Of a DNA stretch of 64,000 nt, positions 35,903 to 45,000 are shown in pieces. Origin of the DNA: Aliikangiella sp965214955 (GTDB taxonomy: Bacteria; Pseudomonadota; Gammaproteobacteria; Enterobacterales; Kangiellaceae); the NCBI GenBank assembly GCA_965214955.1, contig CBDCCU010000010.1, positions 1 through 64,000 on the forward strand. Direction: 5' to 3'. The translations under genes were made by a program, and so were the position numbers. The notes below the pieces were generated by a model. It searched no databases, was not told the DNA's origin, and saw only the letters and a program-made list of their open reading frames with translations. The stretch's first letter is position 1. Every line of letters begins with the position of its first letter.

Positions 35903-36796
35903 ATGAACGGAATAAAACTCACTAAAAAAACAACGTTATTATTAAGCGCTAGTCTTTTAATGACTAGCTCATCAACCTTTGCAGCCTTTAAATTGTTTGA
36001 AGCTCCCATGTCTGATGCAAAGTGGGAATTTAATGGTAACCCTTTAGCTTGCCAGTTAAATCACGATATTCCACTTTATGGAAAAGCCAGTTTTTCAAAA
36101 ATTGCCGGTCGAAAAACCTCGCTAGATTTCAAACTTAGCTACAAAAGGCATCCGCTAAAAAAAGCAGCAAAAGCGCAAGTAAGAGCCGTTTCTCCAAGCT
36201 GGCAACCCAACAAAATTAGCCGAGAAATGGGCGAGCTTAGTTTGCTATCTGGTGACGCTATTATTAAAAGTAAAGATCTTGCCACTTGGAAACTACTCAA
36301 CACTTTAGAAATAGGAAGCCAGCCAACCTTTTATTATCAAGATTTTGATGCATTGGAAGATCAAGTCGCAGTTTCATTATCAACCATAGGCTTTAATAGT
36401 GAATACGATAAGTTTTTATCTTGCTTAAGCGGGCTAGTAACCTACCCGCTAAATGAATTAACCAAAATGACTTTATATTTTGATTTTGATCGCTCTCAAA
36501 TTAAACCAAACTACACCCAAAAACTTAAAGCGTTAGCCCAATATATTAAATATGATCCTAGTATTGAAGTGGTTTTGTTAAATGGTCATACTGACTCAAA
36601 AGGCTCACGCAGTTATAATGAAAAACTCTCGCAGCAGCGTGCAGAATCAGTAAAGAAAATACTGCAACTTAGTGGTGTAGAAGATTCACGATTTAAAATA
36701 CAAGCCTTTGGTGAAAAAAGCCCCACAGCAACCAATCGCACAAAAAAAGGCCGAGCTTTAAATCGACGGGTTTACATTCAAATAGCTCAAAGTTAA
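35903..36796 (+). CDS. motY: MotY, T-ring protein of the sodium-type flagellar motor
   Basis: 297 residues from the ATG at 35903; a TTG four codons upstream is less likely. The signal peptide (LLLSASLLMTSSSTFA) is followed by the MotY N-terminal domain. A C-terminal OmpA-like peptidoglycan-binding domain has LYFDFDRSQIKPNYTQKL, NGHTDSKGSRSYNEKLSQQR and GKGRALNRRV-type residues. In Vibrio, MotY with MotX recruits PomAB stators. This suggests a Na+-driven polar motor here; the stator genes are outside the window. Confidence 0.92.
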   Translation: MNGIKLTKKTTLLLSASLLMTSSSTFAAFKLFEAPMSDAKWEFNGNPLACQLNHDIPLYGKASFSKIAGRKTSLDFKLSYKRHPLKKAAKAQVRAVSPSWQPNKISREMGELSLLSGDAIIKSKDLATWKLLNTLEIGSQPTFYYQDFDALEDQVAVSLSTIGFNSEYDKFLSCLSGLVTYPLNELTKMTLYFDFDRSQIKPNYTQKLKALAQYIKYDPSIEVVLLNGHTDSKGSRSYNEKLSQQRAESVKKILQLSGVEDSRFKIQAFGEKSPTATNRTKKGRALNRRVYIQIAQS

Positions 36797-36802
36797 ATTG
36801 AA

Positions 36803-36930
36803 TATACCCGTTCTCCTTCAAGATGCATGTTTCAGCAAGACAGTAAGCCATCCTATTTGATGATATCAGTGCGCAGGATTAGTCATTCTAATTCAAGCAT
36901 TGATAACGAAAAAGAGGTTGGCTTACTCCC
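36803..36930. mobile_element. MITE-like element, truncated copy 2
   Basis: The left half of the 266-bp element found at 10339-10604 (from TATACCCGTTCTCCTTCAAG to GAGGTTGGCTTACT) lies between motY and the convergent chemoreceptor gene. The right half and right terminal repeat are missing. Confidence 0.85.
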
Positions 36931-36966
36931 ATTAATTTTTATCATGGTTCAAGCTTTAACCACGGC

Positions 36967-38922
36967 TCAAACTTTAAATCGTGATGCTATTTCTTCTAAT
37001 TTATTAGCTGTTAATTTTACATCTTCGCTTGCGTCTTGCGCTTCATTTGCTGTTTTCATTGTTTTTTCTATTGTGCTAAGGATCTTGGACATATTTTGAG
37101 TTACTTCATCAGTAGCTACAGTCTGCTGAGATACCGCAGAAGCTACCTGTGTATTCATATCTGAAATTTCATTAATCGTTTTATAAATAACTTCTAATGC
37201 ACTATCAGTTTGTCCAGATTTCTCTAAAGTATCAGAAGCTAAGTGAGTACTGCTTTCCATAACAGTTACAACTTCTTTAGTCCCTTTTTGTAGACTATCT
37301 ATTATTTTTTGGATCTCAGCAGTTGAGTTTTGAGTTCTTGATGCTAACGTTCTTACTTCATCAGCCACAACGGCAAATCCTTTGCCTGCTTCACCTGCAC
37401 GAGCCGCCTCTATAGCTGCATTTAGTGCAAGAAGGTTTGTCTGTTCAGAAATAGAGCCTATAACGTCTAATACAGATACAATATCTGAATTTTTCTCTTC
37501 TAGATTTTTAATTGAAACCATAGAGCTTTGCATACTTTCAGCTAGCGCATTTACAGATTCTAAAGCCAACTTTAAGATATTTCGACCTTCAGTGGCTCGC
37601 GCCATTCCCTCTCTTGATTTATCTTCTGAACGCTTTGCTAGGTCTTTCACTTCATTGATGCTGTGAGACATTTCTTCAATTGCAACAACAATTTGATCGG
37701 TTGTTTGTTTTTGATGCTCCACTGTACTCACATTCTCCAAAGCAATATCTGCGCTTTGGCTAGCAGAATCTTTAAGAGAACGATTAGTACCAATAAGTGT
37801 ACTAATAACTTCTCTTAGTTGAGTATTCATATTGCACATTGCTTTATAAATCCCTGAGCTCTTTTTGTTAATAATTAAGTTTTGGCTCAGATCTCCTTGC
37901 GCAATATTTTGAGTGATCTCCGCAATTTCCTTCGGCTCACCGCCAATGGGTTTTCTAATTAAATTCGGTATAAATATTGCGATAACTGCTCCTAAAATAA
38001 ATGCCACCAACGAAGTTATAGTTATAATTGTTAAGTCTCTTTCGGTGTCACTTTGAACCTTAGGGCCTAGTTTATCTTGATCACTTTTTACCGAAAGTTT
38101 AACCTTTTCTATATCACTCGCAACAATAGGACCAATAGTATTTAGGGTATTATTAATTAAATTATTACGTTCAAGAATTATCAATTCAACGCTGTCAAAT
38201 GCTTCCATATAACTGGTGTGACTCTCTATGACTTTTGCAAGTAGTGAACGTCTTGTTTGGTTTTGTAGGCTTTCGTCAAGTTGACTAAGGTATTTTGTCA
38301 TTTCATCTGACAATTCTTTTTTAGCTCTATCAGCATCTTCTACGCTATTAGTAACCAAATATTTGGTCACATATAATCGAGCAAGTAAAAGATGCTCTTG
38401 TAACTGGGCAGCAAGGAAAGAAGCTTCGGTATCGCGGTCTTCATAGGCAGATACAATAATAGCTGATAAAGACTTTCTCATTTCTAAGCCGTTAGGATCT
38501 AACTTTTGCTTAACTATTTCGTTTCTATCTTTAAACAGCTTAACTACTTGTTGAAACCCTTGATCATAATTATCAACCTCAGACACAATATTAGAAACTA
38601 ATGCCGCTCTACTAGGATCTTGAATTTCTGTTTTTGCTTCTTGTAAAAACTCTTGCATTAATACTTTACGCTCATCGTACTGCTCAACATAATCATCTGA
38701 TTGAGTATTTACATAATTAAGTACGGCGAGTCTCATCATTAGCATGTTAGCTTGCACTCTTCCAGCAAGATTGGTATCACGTGCTAGTCCTCGATATTCA
38801 ACAAAACCATCATGTAAACTATTAAAACCAAGCAAAGATGTTCCAGAAATAACTGAAAGCAATAATAAAACGGCCCCAAAAGAGGTATATAACTGCGTAT
38901 TAAGTTTTAATCGTTCAAACAT
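36967..38922 (-). CDS. Methyl-accepting chemotaxis protein
   Basis: 651 residues. An N-terminal transmembrane helix (FGAVLLLLSVISGTSLLGF) and a second near residue 305 (IITITSLVAFILGAVIAIFI) flank a helical periplasmic sensor of about 270 residues. Its size fits a double four-helix (HBM-type) bundle. A HAMP region follows, then the signalling domain with the hairpin tip EQTNLLALNAAIEAARAGEA and GKGFAVVADEVRTLA. The ligand is unknown. No C-terminal CheR/CheB tethering pentapeptide is seen. It is monocistronic. Confidence 0.93.
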   Translation of the reverse strand: MFERLKLNTQLYTSFGAVLLLLSVISGTSLLGFNSLHDGFVEYRGLARDTNLAGRVQANMLMMRLAVLNYVNTQSDDYVEQYDERKVLMQEFLQEAKTEIQDPSRAALVSNIVSEVDNYDQGFQQVVKLFKDRNEIVKQKLDPNGLEMRKSLSAIIVSAYEDRDTEASFLAAQLQEHLLLARLYVTKYLVTNSVEDADRAKKELSDEMTKYLSQLDESLQNQTRRSLLAKVIESHTSYMEAFDSVELIILERNNLINNTLNTIGPIVASDIEKVKLSVKSDQDKLGPKVQSDTERDLTIITITSLVAFILGAVIAIFIPNLIRKPIGGEPKEIAEITQNIAQGDLSQNLIINKKSSGIYKAMCNMNTQLREVISTLIGTNRSLKDSASQSADIALENVSTVEHQKQTTDQIVVAIEEMSHSINEVKDLAKRSEDKSREGMARATEGRNILKLALESVNALAESMQSSMVSIKNLEEKNSDIVSVLDVIGSISEQTNLLALNAAIEAARAGEAGKGFAVVADEVRTLASRTQNSTAEIQKIIDSLQKGTKEVVTVMESSTHLASDTLEKSGQTDSALEVIYKTINEISDMNTQVASAVSQQTVATDEVTQNMSKILSTIEKTMKTANEAQDASEDVKLTANKLEEIASRFKV

Positions 38923-39143
38923 GCTTCATTCACCCTTAAATAAAATAACACGAACTCAAAAGTTAAATATTAGAGTAAAAGTAGTTTAACAATTCAAACC
39001 TGTCAATGTGGTTTCGGGTACGAGTTATGGTGGTCAAGTTTTTTATTTAGATGACATTTGATCCCATCTTATAAGTTACTTTGTTTAGCTAATGGCTCAT
39101 TAATCGAGAAATAGGAATGGCGGAGACGAATTTATCGTAAATA

Positions 39144-39448
39144 CCCTTCGACAGGCTCAGGGGGAACGGGGATTAAAATACCCTTCGACAGGCTCAGGGG
39201 GAACGGGGGTTAAAATACCCTTCGACAGGCTTAGTGTGAACGGGGATTAAAATACCCTTCGACAGGCTCAGGGGGAACGGGGGTTAAAATACCCTTCGAC
39301 AGGCTTAGGGGGAACGGGGGTTAAAATACCCTTCGACAGGTTTAGGGGGAACGGGGGTTAAAATACCCTTCGACAGGCTTAGGGTGAGCGGGAAAATTAA
39401 AATACCTATTAACCTCTATACCGTTCTCCCTGAGCTTGTCGAAGGGTA
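39144..39448. repeat. Tandem 37-bp repeat (seven units) with inverted end copy
   Basis: CCCTTCGACAGG recurs at 39144, 39181, 39218, 39255, 39292, 39329 and 39366, exactly 37 bases apart, each with CTCAGGGGGAACGGGG and a TTAAAATA link. An inverted copy (CCGTTCTCCCTGAGCTTGTC...) lies at 39421-39448, so the array can fold back on it. The remaining sequence of the 38923-39623 gap shows no gene. Confidence 0.95.
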
Positions 39449-39623
39449 AGCTATTGAGTGCTCATAGAAAATATCGCTTGTTTCACTCTCCCCATACAAA
39501 AAGGTTCGCCTGACGCAACCAGAAAATAAGTGATAAAAACCTGAAGCTTCACTATCAATTAATTCAGAGCTTCTAACAATCAGCTAATTTAGTAGTTGTT
39601 GTAAGAGGCTAGCTATTAAGCTC

Positions 39624-40091
39624 TTAATAAACCCATTTTTGAGGTGTTAATTTAGCACTCAAATATAGCGGATGGGCAGGCTCACCTGATTTATTTAGCT
39701 TTAAATAGTGTAAACAGGGGAGCAACAGTTTCACATGCTCAGAGCGATCTAAAAACTTTCCGTCATTTCCCCAAGCAGCCACAACAATTCCTGCTTCTGT
39801 AGCTAGCTTTTTAAGCCAACGATCATTAGCCCTACCTACTGGGCTTTTTTTAGCTTTCATTACATTAGGCTCAGTGGCGCGATAAGCAAACAAATTTGCC
39901 ATACAAACACCACCATAACCCCAAGATTTGGCAAAGTTCATACATCGCCTTAAAGTAGGATCATCACTAGTTTCATCGGCCGTAGAAGGATTTAAACCAA
40001 TAAACATGGCGTAAGGCAAAATAGGCTCCCATGTTCTCCAAAGAGCATATCGGTATTTTCGACAGCCTGAAAGATGCGCTGTATTTTTCAT
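39624..40091 (-). CDS. DUF1643 domain protein
   Basis: 155 residues, full length. It shows the family signature MFIGLNPSTADETSDDPTLR with RCMNFAKSWGYGGVCMANLF and later VVAAWGNDGKF. The function of DUF1643 proteins is not established. They are small cytoplasmic proteins often carried in variable regions. It stands alone, next to the repeat array, and may be an acquired cargo gene (inference). Confidence 0.88.
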   Translation of the reverse strand: MKNTAHLSGCRKYRYALWRTWEPILPYAMFIGLNPSTADETSDDPTLRRCMNFAKSWGYGGVCMANLFAYRATEPNVMKAKKSPVGRANDRWLKKLATEAGIVVAAWGNDGKFLDRSEHVKLLLPCLHYLKLNKSGEPAHPLYLSAKLTPQKWVY

Positions 40092-40184
40092 TTTTATAAA
40101 TTAGATCGACTAGTTAAACTGATTTCTACTATTATCTCACATTCAATTATCTGTTGAGCTTTTAAAATTTTATTTTTTAATCTG

Positions 40185-40225
40185 TACCCGTTCTCCTTCA
40201 AGATATATGTTTCAACAACCACTAG
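40185..40225. mobile_element. MITE-like element, short terminal fragment
   Basis: TACCCGTTCTCCTTCAAGAT followed by ATATGTTTCAACAA matches about 40 bases of the left end of the 266-bp element. Only this end is left. Confidence 0.7.
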
Positions 40226-40249
40226 ACCATATTTATGATAACAATATTT

Positions 40250-40270
40250 ATTAATAATAATCATTCGCAT
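40250..40270. promoter_or_regulatory. Fur-like operator
   Basis: ATTAATAATAATCATTCGCA resembles Fur boxes (14 of 19 positions against the classic consensus; ATAATCATT core with typical TCGCAT flank). It lies about 64 bases before the small secreted-protein gene at 40334. Confidence 0.45.
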
Positions 40271-40333
40271 CTATTTCAATTTCATTAAAAATCCAATATA
40301 CTCCACCCCACAAATCAACTAAACCAAACTCAA

Positions 40334-40759
40334 ATGGCTTTAATAATGAAACAGATCACAACGTTTTTAAAACTCTTATTGGTATTAACTTTATCTAGCT
40401 ATTCGATAAGTAATGCTATTGCTAGCGATGAAAAACCCATTCAACACATTAAACTAGAAGACATAAAGTCGGCCGATAAAGCACAAGAAGTTTTTATTGC
40501 AGATAGTATTGCACTAAAAAGTAAAACTAATCTTACCCCTGAAGCACTAAATGAAATTCATGTGATTACTTACTCTTTAGAAAAAAGCATTGCTTATTAT
40601 GCACAAAGTAGCAAAGGCGAAATGCAAGATTTAGCTAAAAATATTGCTGTTATTGTTGAGAACATTCATATCAATTCTGAAAACAATCGTATTGAAGAAA
40701 CCCAAAAATATTTAACTCAATACTTTGAAATAGCCAATCAATTTAAAACTTTTTTATGA
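40334..40759 (+). CDS. Small secreted helical protein of unknown function
   Basis: 141 residues, or 137 if the ATG at 40346 is used. The N-terminal signal peptide (LLLVLTLSSYSISNAIA) is followed by a helical mature part with no cysteines and no recognised catalytic motif (IKLEDIKSADKAQEVFIADS...). It resembles small periplasmic DUF6746-type proteins, which is a tentative placement. A Fur-like site upstream suggests iron-dependent expression. It is flanked by an IS remnant. Confidence 0.75.
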   Translation: MALIMKQITTFLKLLLVLTLSSYSISNAIASDEKPIQHIKLEDIKSADKAQEVFIADSIALKSKTNLTPEALNEIHVITYSLEKSIAYYAQSSKGEMQDLAKNIAVIVENIHINSENNRIEETQKYLTQYFEIANQFKTFL

Positions 40760-40794
40760 TTCATTAGAGTGTGTTGATCTTTGCAGTACATATT

Positions 40795-40896
40795 TTAATC
40801 AATCCACATGAGTAGCCACATGAGAACAAAAGCCAGAGCGACCAGACTCTGATAATTTCTAGCTAACTTGTCATATCGAGTGGCTACGACTCGTAC
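40795..40896 (-). pseudogene. C-terminal remnant of an IS5-family transposase
   Basis: Read on the minus strand it gives VRVVATRYDKLARNYQSLVA followed by LAFVLMWLLMWID and a stop. The ATRYDK-ARN pattern is the C-terminus of IS5-family DDE transposases. It directly abuts the AraC-family gene stop at 40897. Downstream GATCAACACACTC (about 40767-40779) may be the old terminal repeat. Confidence 0.7.
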
Positions 40897-42006
40897 TCAC
40901 AATAAAATTTGCTTTTGAAATTTTAAAGGCGCAATACCGTTAACCCGCTTAAAGCTTTGTGAAAATGAAGAAGTGCTAGAATAACCTGTTAGACTAGCAA
41001 TTTCTTCTATACTTAATTCGGCATTATACAATAAGGTTTTTGCTTCTCTATTTCTCACTTCTGCAAGCACTTTTTTATATTGCGTTTTTTCTTGTAATAG
41101 CTTTCTTTTAAGCGTGCTCTCACTCATTCTAAAATGATTAGCAACTTTTGATAACGACAAGTCCTCTGATAAGTTTGTAGATAAATAAGACTCTAACTCT
41201 AAAGTTATTTTTCCTTTCGCTATAGCTTTTAATTCCCTTTCTATTTTCTCTTTAAAAACGGCTTTTAGTAATGGATCACCGGCAGTATATTCAAAATCTA
41301 AAAACTCATTATTAATAGCAAAGCCTGTGTATGGTGAATTAAAAATAACTGGAGCGCCACAAATTTTGCTATAAACTTCAACGCTGTCTTTAGGTTTATG
41401 TTGAAAATATACCTGTGAAACTAGTTTATGAGATTGCAATTTATTGACTAGTTGAACAAATCGAATTAATGCGCCACATCGAAGCTCTGAAAATGCATAC
41501 AATTGTTCAGCATATCTATCGTCATAAACACAAATATGTTTTGAGAAATCACCTTCATGTAACCAACTTGCACTGCCAATATTACTAATACTACTAAACA
41601 ATGTATTATAAAGATTCAATGCCTTTCTTAAAGTCCCTTCTTCTTTTAAAGCTAATGCAATAGTTCCTAGATCTAAAAATGAAACATTATTTGCTATTCT
41701 AAAAAATAATGAAGGCTCTTTAAAATAATTTACCGCTTTTTCACAAGCTTGCAAAAAATCATCAATTGAAACTTTTTCTCGATAACTTAATGCACCATAA
41801 GTAAACTTAGGAAAACCTAAAAACTCACAGGCCTGTTCAAATTCAAAACCTACTTTTACAAACTCTAATATAATAACCTGAGCGTGCACCAGTGAAATAT
41901 CAAGTGTCTCATTATGGTTATGCTGATTGTTTAAATTCATCATTAGCTTTAACGATCCAATTCCTTTCAATAAAGATACAGTAGGGTCTGTTAATCTTTC
42001 AAACAT
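40897..42006 (-). CDS. AraC-family transcriptional regulator
   Basis: 369 residues. The N-terminal arabinose-binding-like domain of the OruR/ArgR-like class (about 30-220, EFEQACEFLGFPKFTYGALS) precedes an AraC-type double helix-turn-helix: LSLSKVANHFRMSESTLKRK and LSIEEIASLTGYSSTSSFSQ with SFKRVNGIAPLKF. The effector is unknown. The stop codon coincides with the edge of an IS5 remnant, but the DNA-binding domain appears complete. It lies 40 bases from the 3' end of the giant lipoprotein gene on the same strand and may regulate it (inference). Confidence 0.9.
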   Translation of the reverse strand: MFERLTDPTVSLLKGIGSLKLMMNLNNQHNHNETLDISLVHAQVIILEFVKVGFEFEQACEFLGFPKFTYGALSYREKVSIDDFLQACEKAVNYFKEPSLFFRIANNVSFLDLGTIALALKEEGTLRKALNLYNTLFSSISNIGSASWLHEGDFSKHICVYDDRYAEQLYAFSELRCGALIRFVQLVNKLQSHKLVSQVYFQHKPKDSVEVYSKICGAPVIFNSPYTGFAINNEFLDFEYTAGDPLLKAVFKEKIERELKAIAKGKITLELESYLSTNLSEDLSLSKVANHFRMSESTLKRKLLQEKTQYKKVLAEVRNREAKTLLYNAELSIEEIASLTGYSSTSSFSQSFKRVNGIAPLKFQKQILL

Positions 42007-42046
42007 CCCCTAACAACAAACAAATTTATTTTTTGTTTTCATGGGT

Positions 42047-45000
42047 TTACTCAGGATCTTGTAAATATTTATCGTACGTTAACCTCTGATATAAAATACC
42101 TGGGTCAATATTATCCAGCCACTCTGCACCTTCGGTATGCGGATACGGCATATTGGTTAACACCGGCCATTCACCGTCTTGAATATCCCAGCGCCCACTC
42201 GATACCCATTCGCCCGACCAATTATCAACTTGCTTAAACTCAGCCTCAGTTCGCCCATGCGCATCCATTTTAGGGCATTCTCCAATCTCTGAGCCTTCAA
42301 AACAATTAATTCGATGCGACCAAGGGTGCTCAGGATAATCATCAGGCTGACCATCATTATCAACATCTCTTACCCCATTGCCAACACTTCGCGTAACGGG
42401 GTTGTTATTTCGGTTAACCACAAAACGAAGATTAGAGCTGCTGCTAGTTTCATTAACTGGATTATCATTATTACTATAAGCAATTGGCTCAATCATTGAC
42501 ACTCTAATTGCATCTCGTTGTCTTTCATCGTTGCCATGGTCGGTTACCCGATAGTCCAAACTACAATAGAAAAGCTCGTCATCATTTAACGCAAATCGAG
42601 AATGAGAATCGCTGGCCGCCAAACAGCCTGCACTTAATTTAACAGGCCCCGTTGCATCGGTATGCAATGAGCCATTGACATAAACATGCTTTAAGGTTTG
42701 TCCTGTATCAGAAGGTGCTGGCCCAAGATAAGCGCTAATTTCAGGGAAGTTACTGCCTCTAAAGTTTCCACCTGTTGCTCGGTGATAAACATTAGTATAA
42801 ACACTGTCGTGTTGCATTCCGCCTTGATTATCGTTAATGAGGGCATAACGTAATACTTCGTCGCTAGTGCCAATATCATTATGAACCGTTCCAGTTAAAG
42901 CAACATGGCTGAGCTTACGCTCGCCGCGAGTCATTACATTTTTAATAATGCTTTCAGTGGCGGTCGATTGAAAATCAATTAAACCAATATGCTTAAATAC
43001 AAAGTCACTATCATTGGTTGTTGATGAGGTCGCAAAACCATTGGGCATATTGAGGTTAATAATCACATGATTATTACCATGTAATTCACCTGAAAAGGTA
43101 AATCGCTCAAAGGGAGTTGATTCTGAATCGGATGCATCAATGTCATTGGCTAACTCAACACGATGACTGTTATCGTTATGCGGTTGCTCGGCATTAATAT
43201 ATTCAAAGGTTTCACCATTAGAAATAAGCTCACCTTGGGTGAATGAAACAAACTCGGCATAGTCATGCATTTTTAATGGCTCTTCTGAGCTTCCATCTTG
43301 AACATCATACAGGCGGATTAAAACTGATTTTTGTTCATCACCCAGTTGTAATGTAAGCTGATAAAAATGACTATTATTTTCATAGTCTAGCGACTGTTCT
43401 TGACTAATATAAATTTGGTTTTCATTGGCATCATAAAATAATTTAAAATATTCTTGAGCTTGTGAACCAGTTAATACATCACCGTTATCTAAGGTTATAT
43501 CTAATACTTTATTTGGAAATCCTTCTGAATTAAACACTAACCATTGATCATAGCTTTCGTTATTTTGTCTTATATAAGTTTCTTCACCTTGGTTATATTC
43601 ATTTTCTCTAATCACACCAACAAAATCAAAATTAATAGGGTTAGGCCCATCACCATTCCAAACAAGTTCAGAGACTTGTAAATTAAATTCAAGTTGATCA
43701 TCTCCACCACTGTTAGATGCACTTATCACAAAATTTTCACTACCAGTTTGATAAGTCTTACCCGATAAAATACAAGCATTTTTTTCATCATTAACTTGGA
43801 TCTCAAGTCCATCAAATAAACTGGGGTTAACTTGACAAGCTTGTATGTCATCATCATTTTGGTTTTCAAATCGTATGTTAATGAAATTGCCTTGTGTTGT
43901 TATTACATTGTCTGGCCCGCTCAATTGTGGAGGCATTAAAGGAGGAAGCACTTCAATAGCAAACTCAAGATTTTGAGAGCCTTTTCTATTTTCTGCGATA
44001 ACAGAATACTCCATTGAAGATCTCTCAACCGATGGCGCACCAGAAATAGCGCAAGACTCATTATCAACCGCGATCATAAGTCCCGCTGGTAGAGAAGGCG
44101 TTACTGCGCAATGAGTTACCGCACCACCAGAGTTGGCAAATAACAAATCAAAAGACTCACCAACATTTAAAGATTGCGGTTCAACTGTGTTTAAATTGGG
44201 TAAAGATGGAAGTATATCTAAAGTCAATAAAACCGAGCTAGAACCTCCAGAGTTGGTTACATAAAGAGTAAAACTAGTTGAATCTAATTCAGTAGCCGCC
44301 GTACCTGTAATACGACACCCTTGTGAGTCAACTTGAAGGGTTAAGCCTTCTGGTAAAGGTGGCTCAGTACGACAAGAAAATATTTCTCCGCCAGTATTTT
44401 CAATTAATAACTCTGCGGCTTCCCCTTGAGTAAATGAGGTTATTTGAGGAGTAGTCAGTTCTGGTGCTGATACGATATAGGCATCCGTTAATGGTGGTTT
44501 ACTGGCTTGCAGATAATCTCTGTATGTCATTCTTTGATAAATAACACCAGGATCATTATAAAACAGCCAAACACTATTGCTTTGATGCGGATACGGCATA
44601 TTGGTTAACACCGGCCATTCACCGTCTTGAATATCCCAGCGCCCACTCGATACCCATTCGCCCGACCAATTATCAACTTGCTTAAACTCAGCCTCAGTTC
44701 GCCCATGCGCATCCATTTTAGGGCATTCTCCAATCTCTGAGCCTTCAAAACAATTAATTCGATGCGACCAAGGGTGCTCAGGATAATCATCAGGCTGACC
44801 ATCATTATCAACATCTCTTACCCCATTGCCAACACTTCGCGTAACGGGGTTGTTATTTCGGTTAACCACAAAACGAAGATTAGAGCTGCTGCTAGTTTCA
44901 TTAACTGGATTATCATTATTACTATAAGCAATTGGCTCAATCATTGACACTCTAATTGCATCTCGTTGTCTTTCATCGTTGCCATGGTCGGTTACCCGAT

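Noticed and set aside
39144..39448. CRISPR array, because of regular 37-bp spacing
   Set aside because: The whole 37-bp unit repeats with no variable spacers, and no cas genes are near.
40897..42006. AraC-family gene as part of the IS5 element
   Set aside because: The regulator has a full sensor and helix-turn-helix on its own; only the transposase tail next to its stop belongs to the IS.
42157..42366. Small reading frames that occur identically at 42157-42366 and 44605-44814, and at 42691-42879 and 45139-45327
   Set aside because: They are other-frame shadows of the duplicated block of the giant lipoprotein gene; their identity only reflects the DNA repeat.
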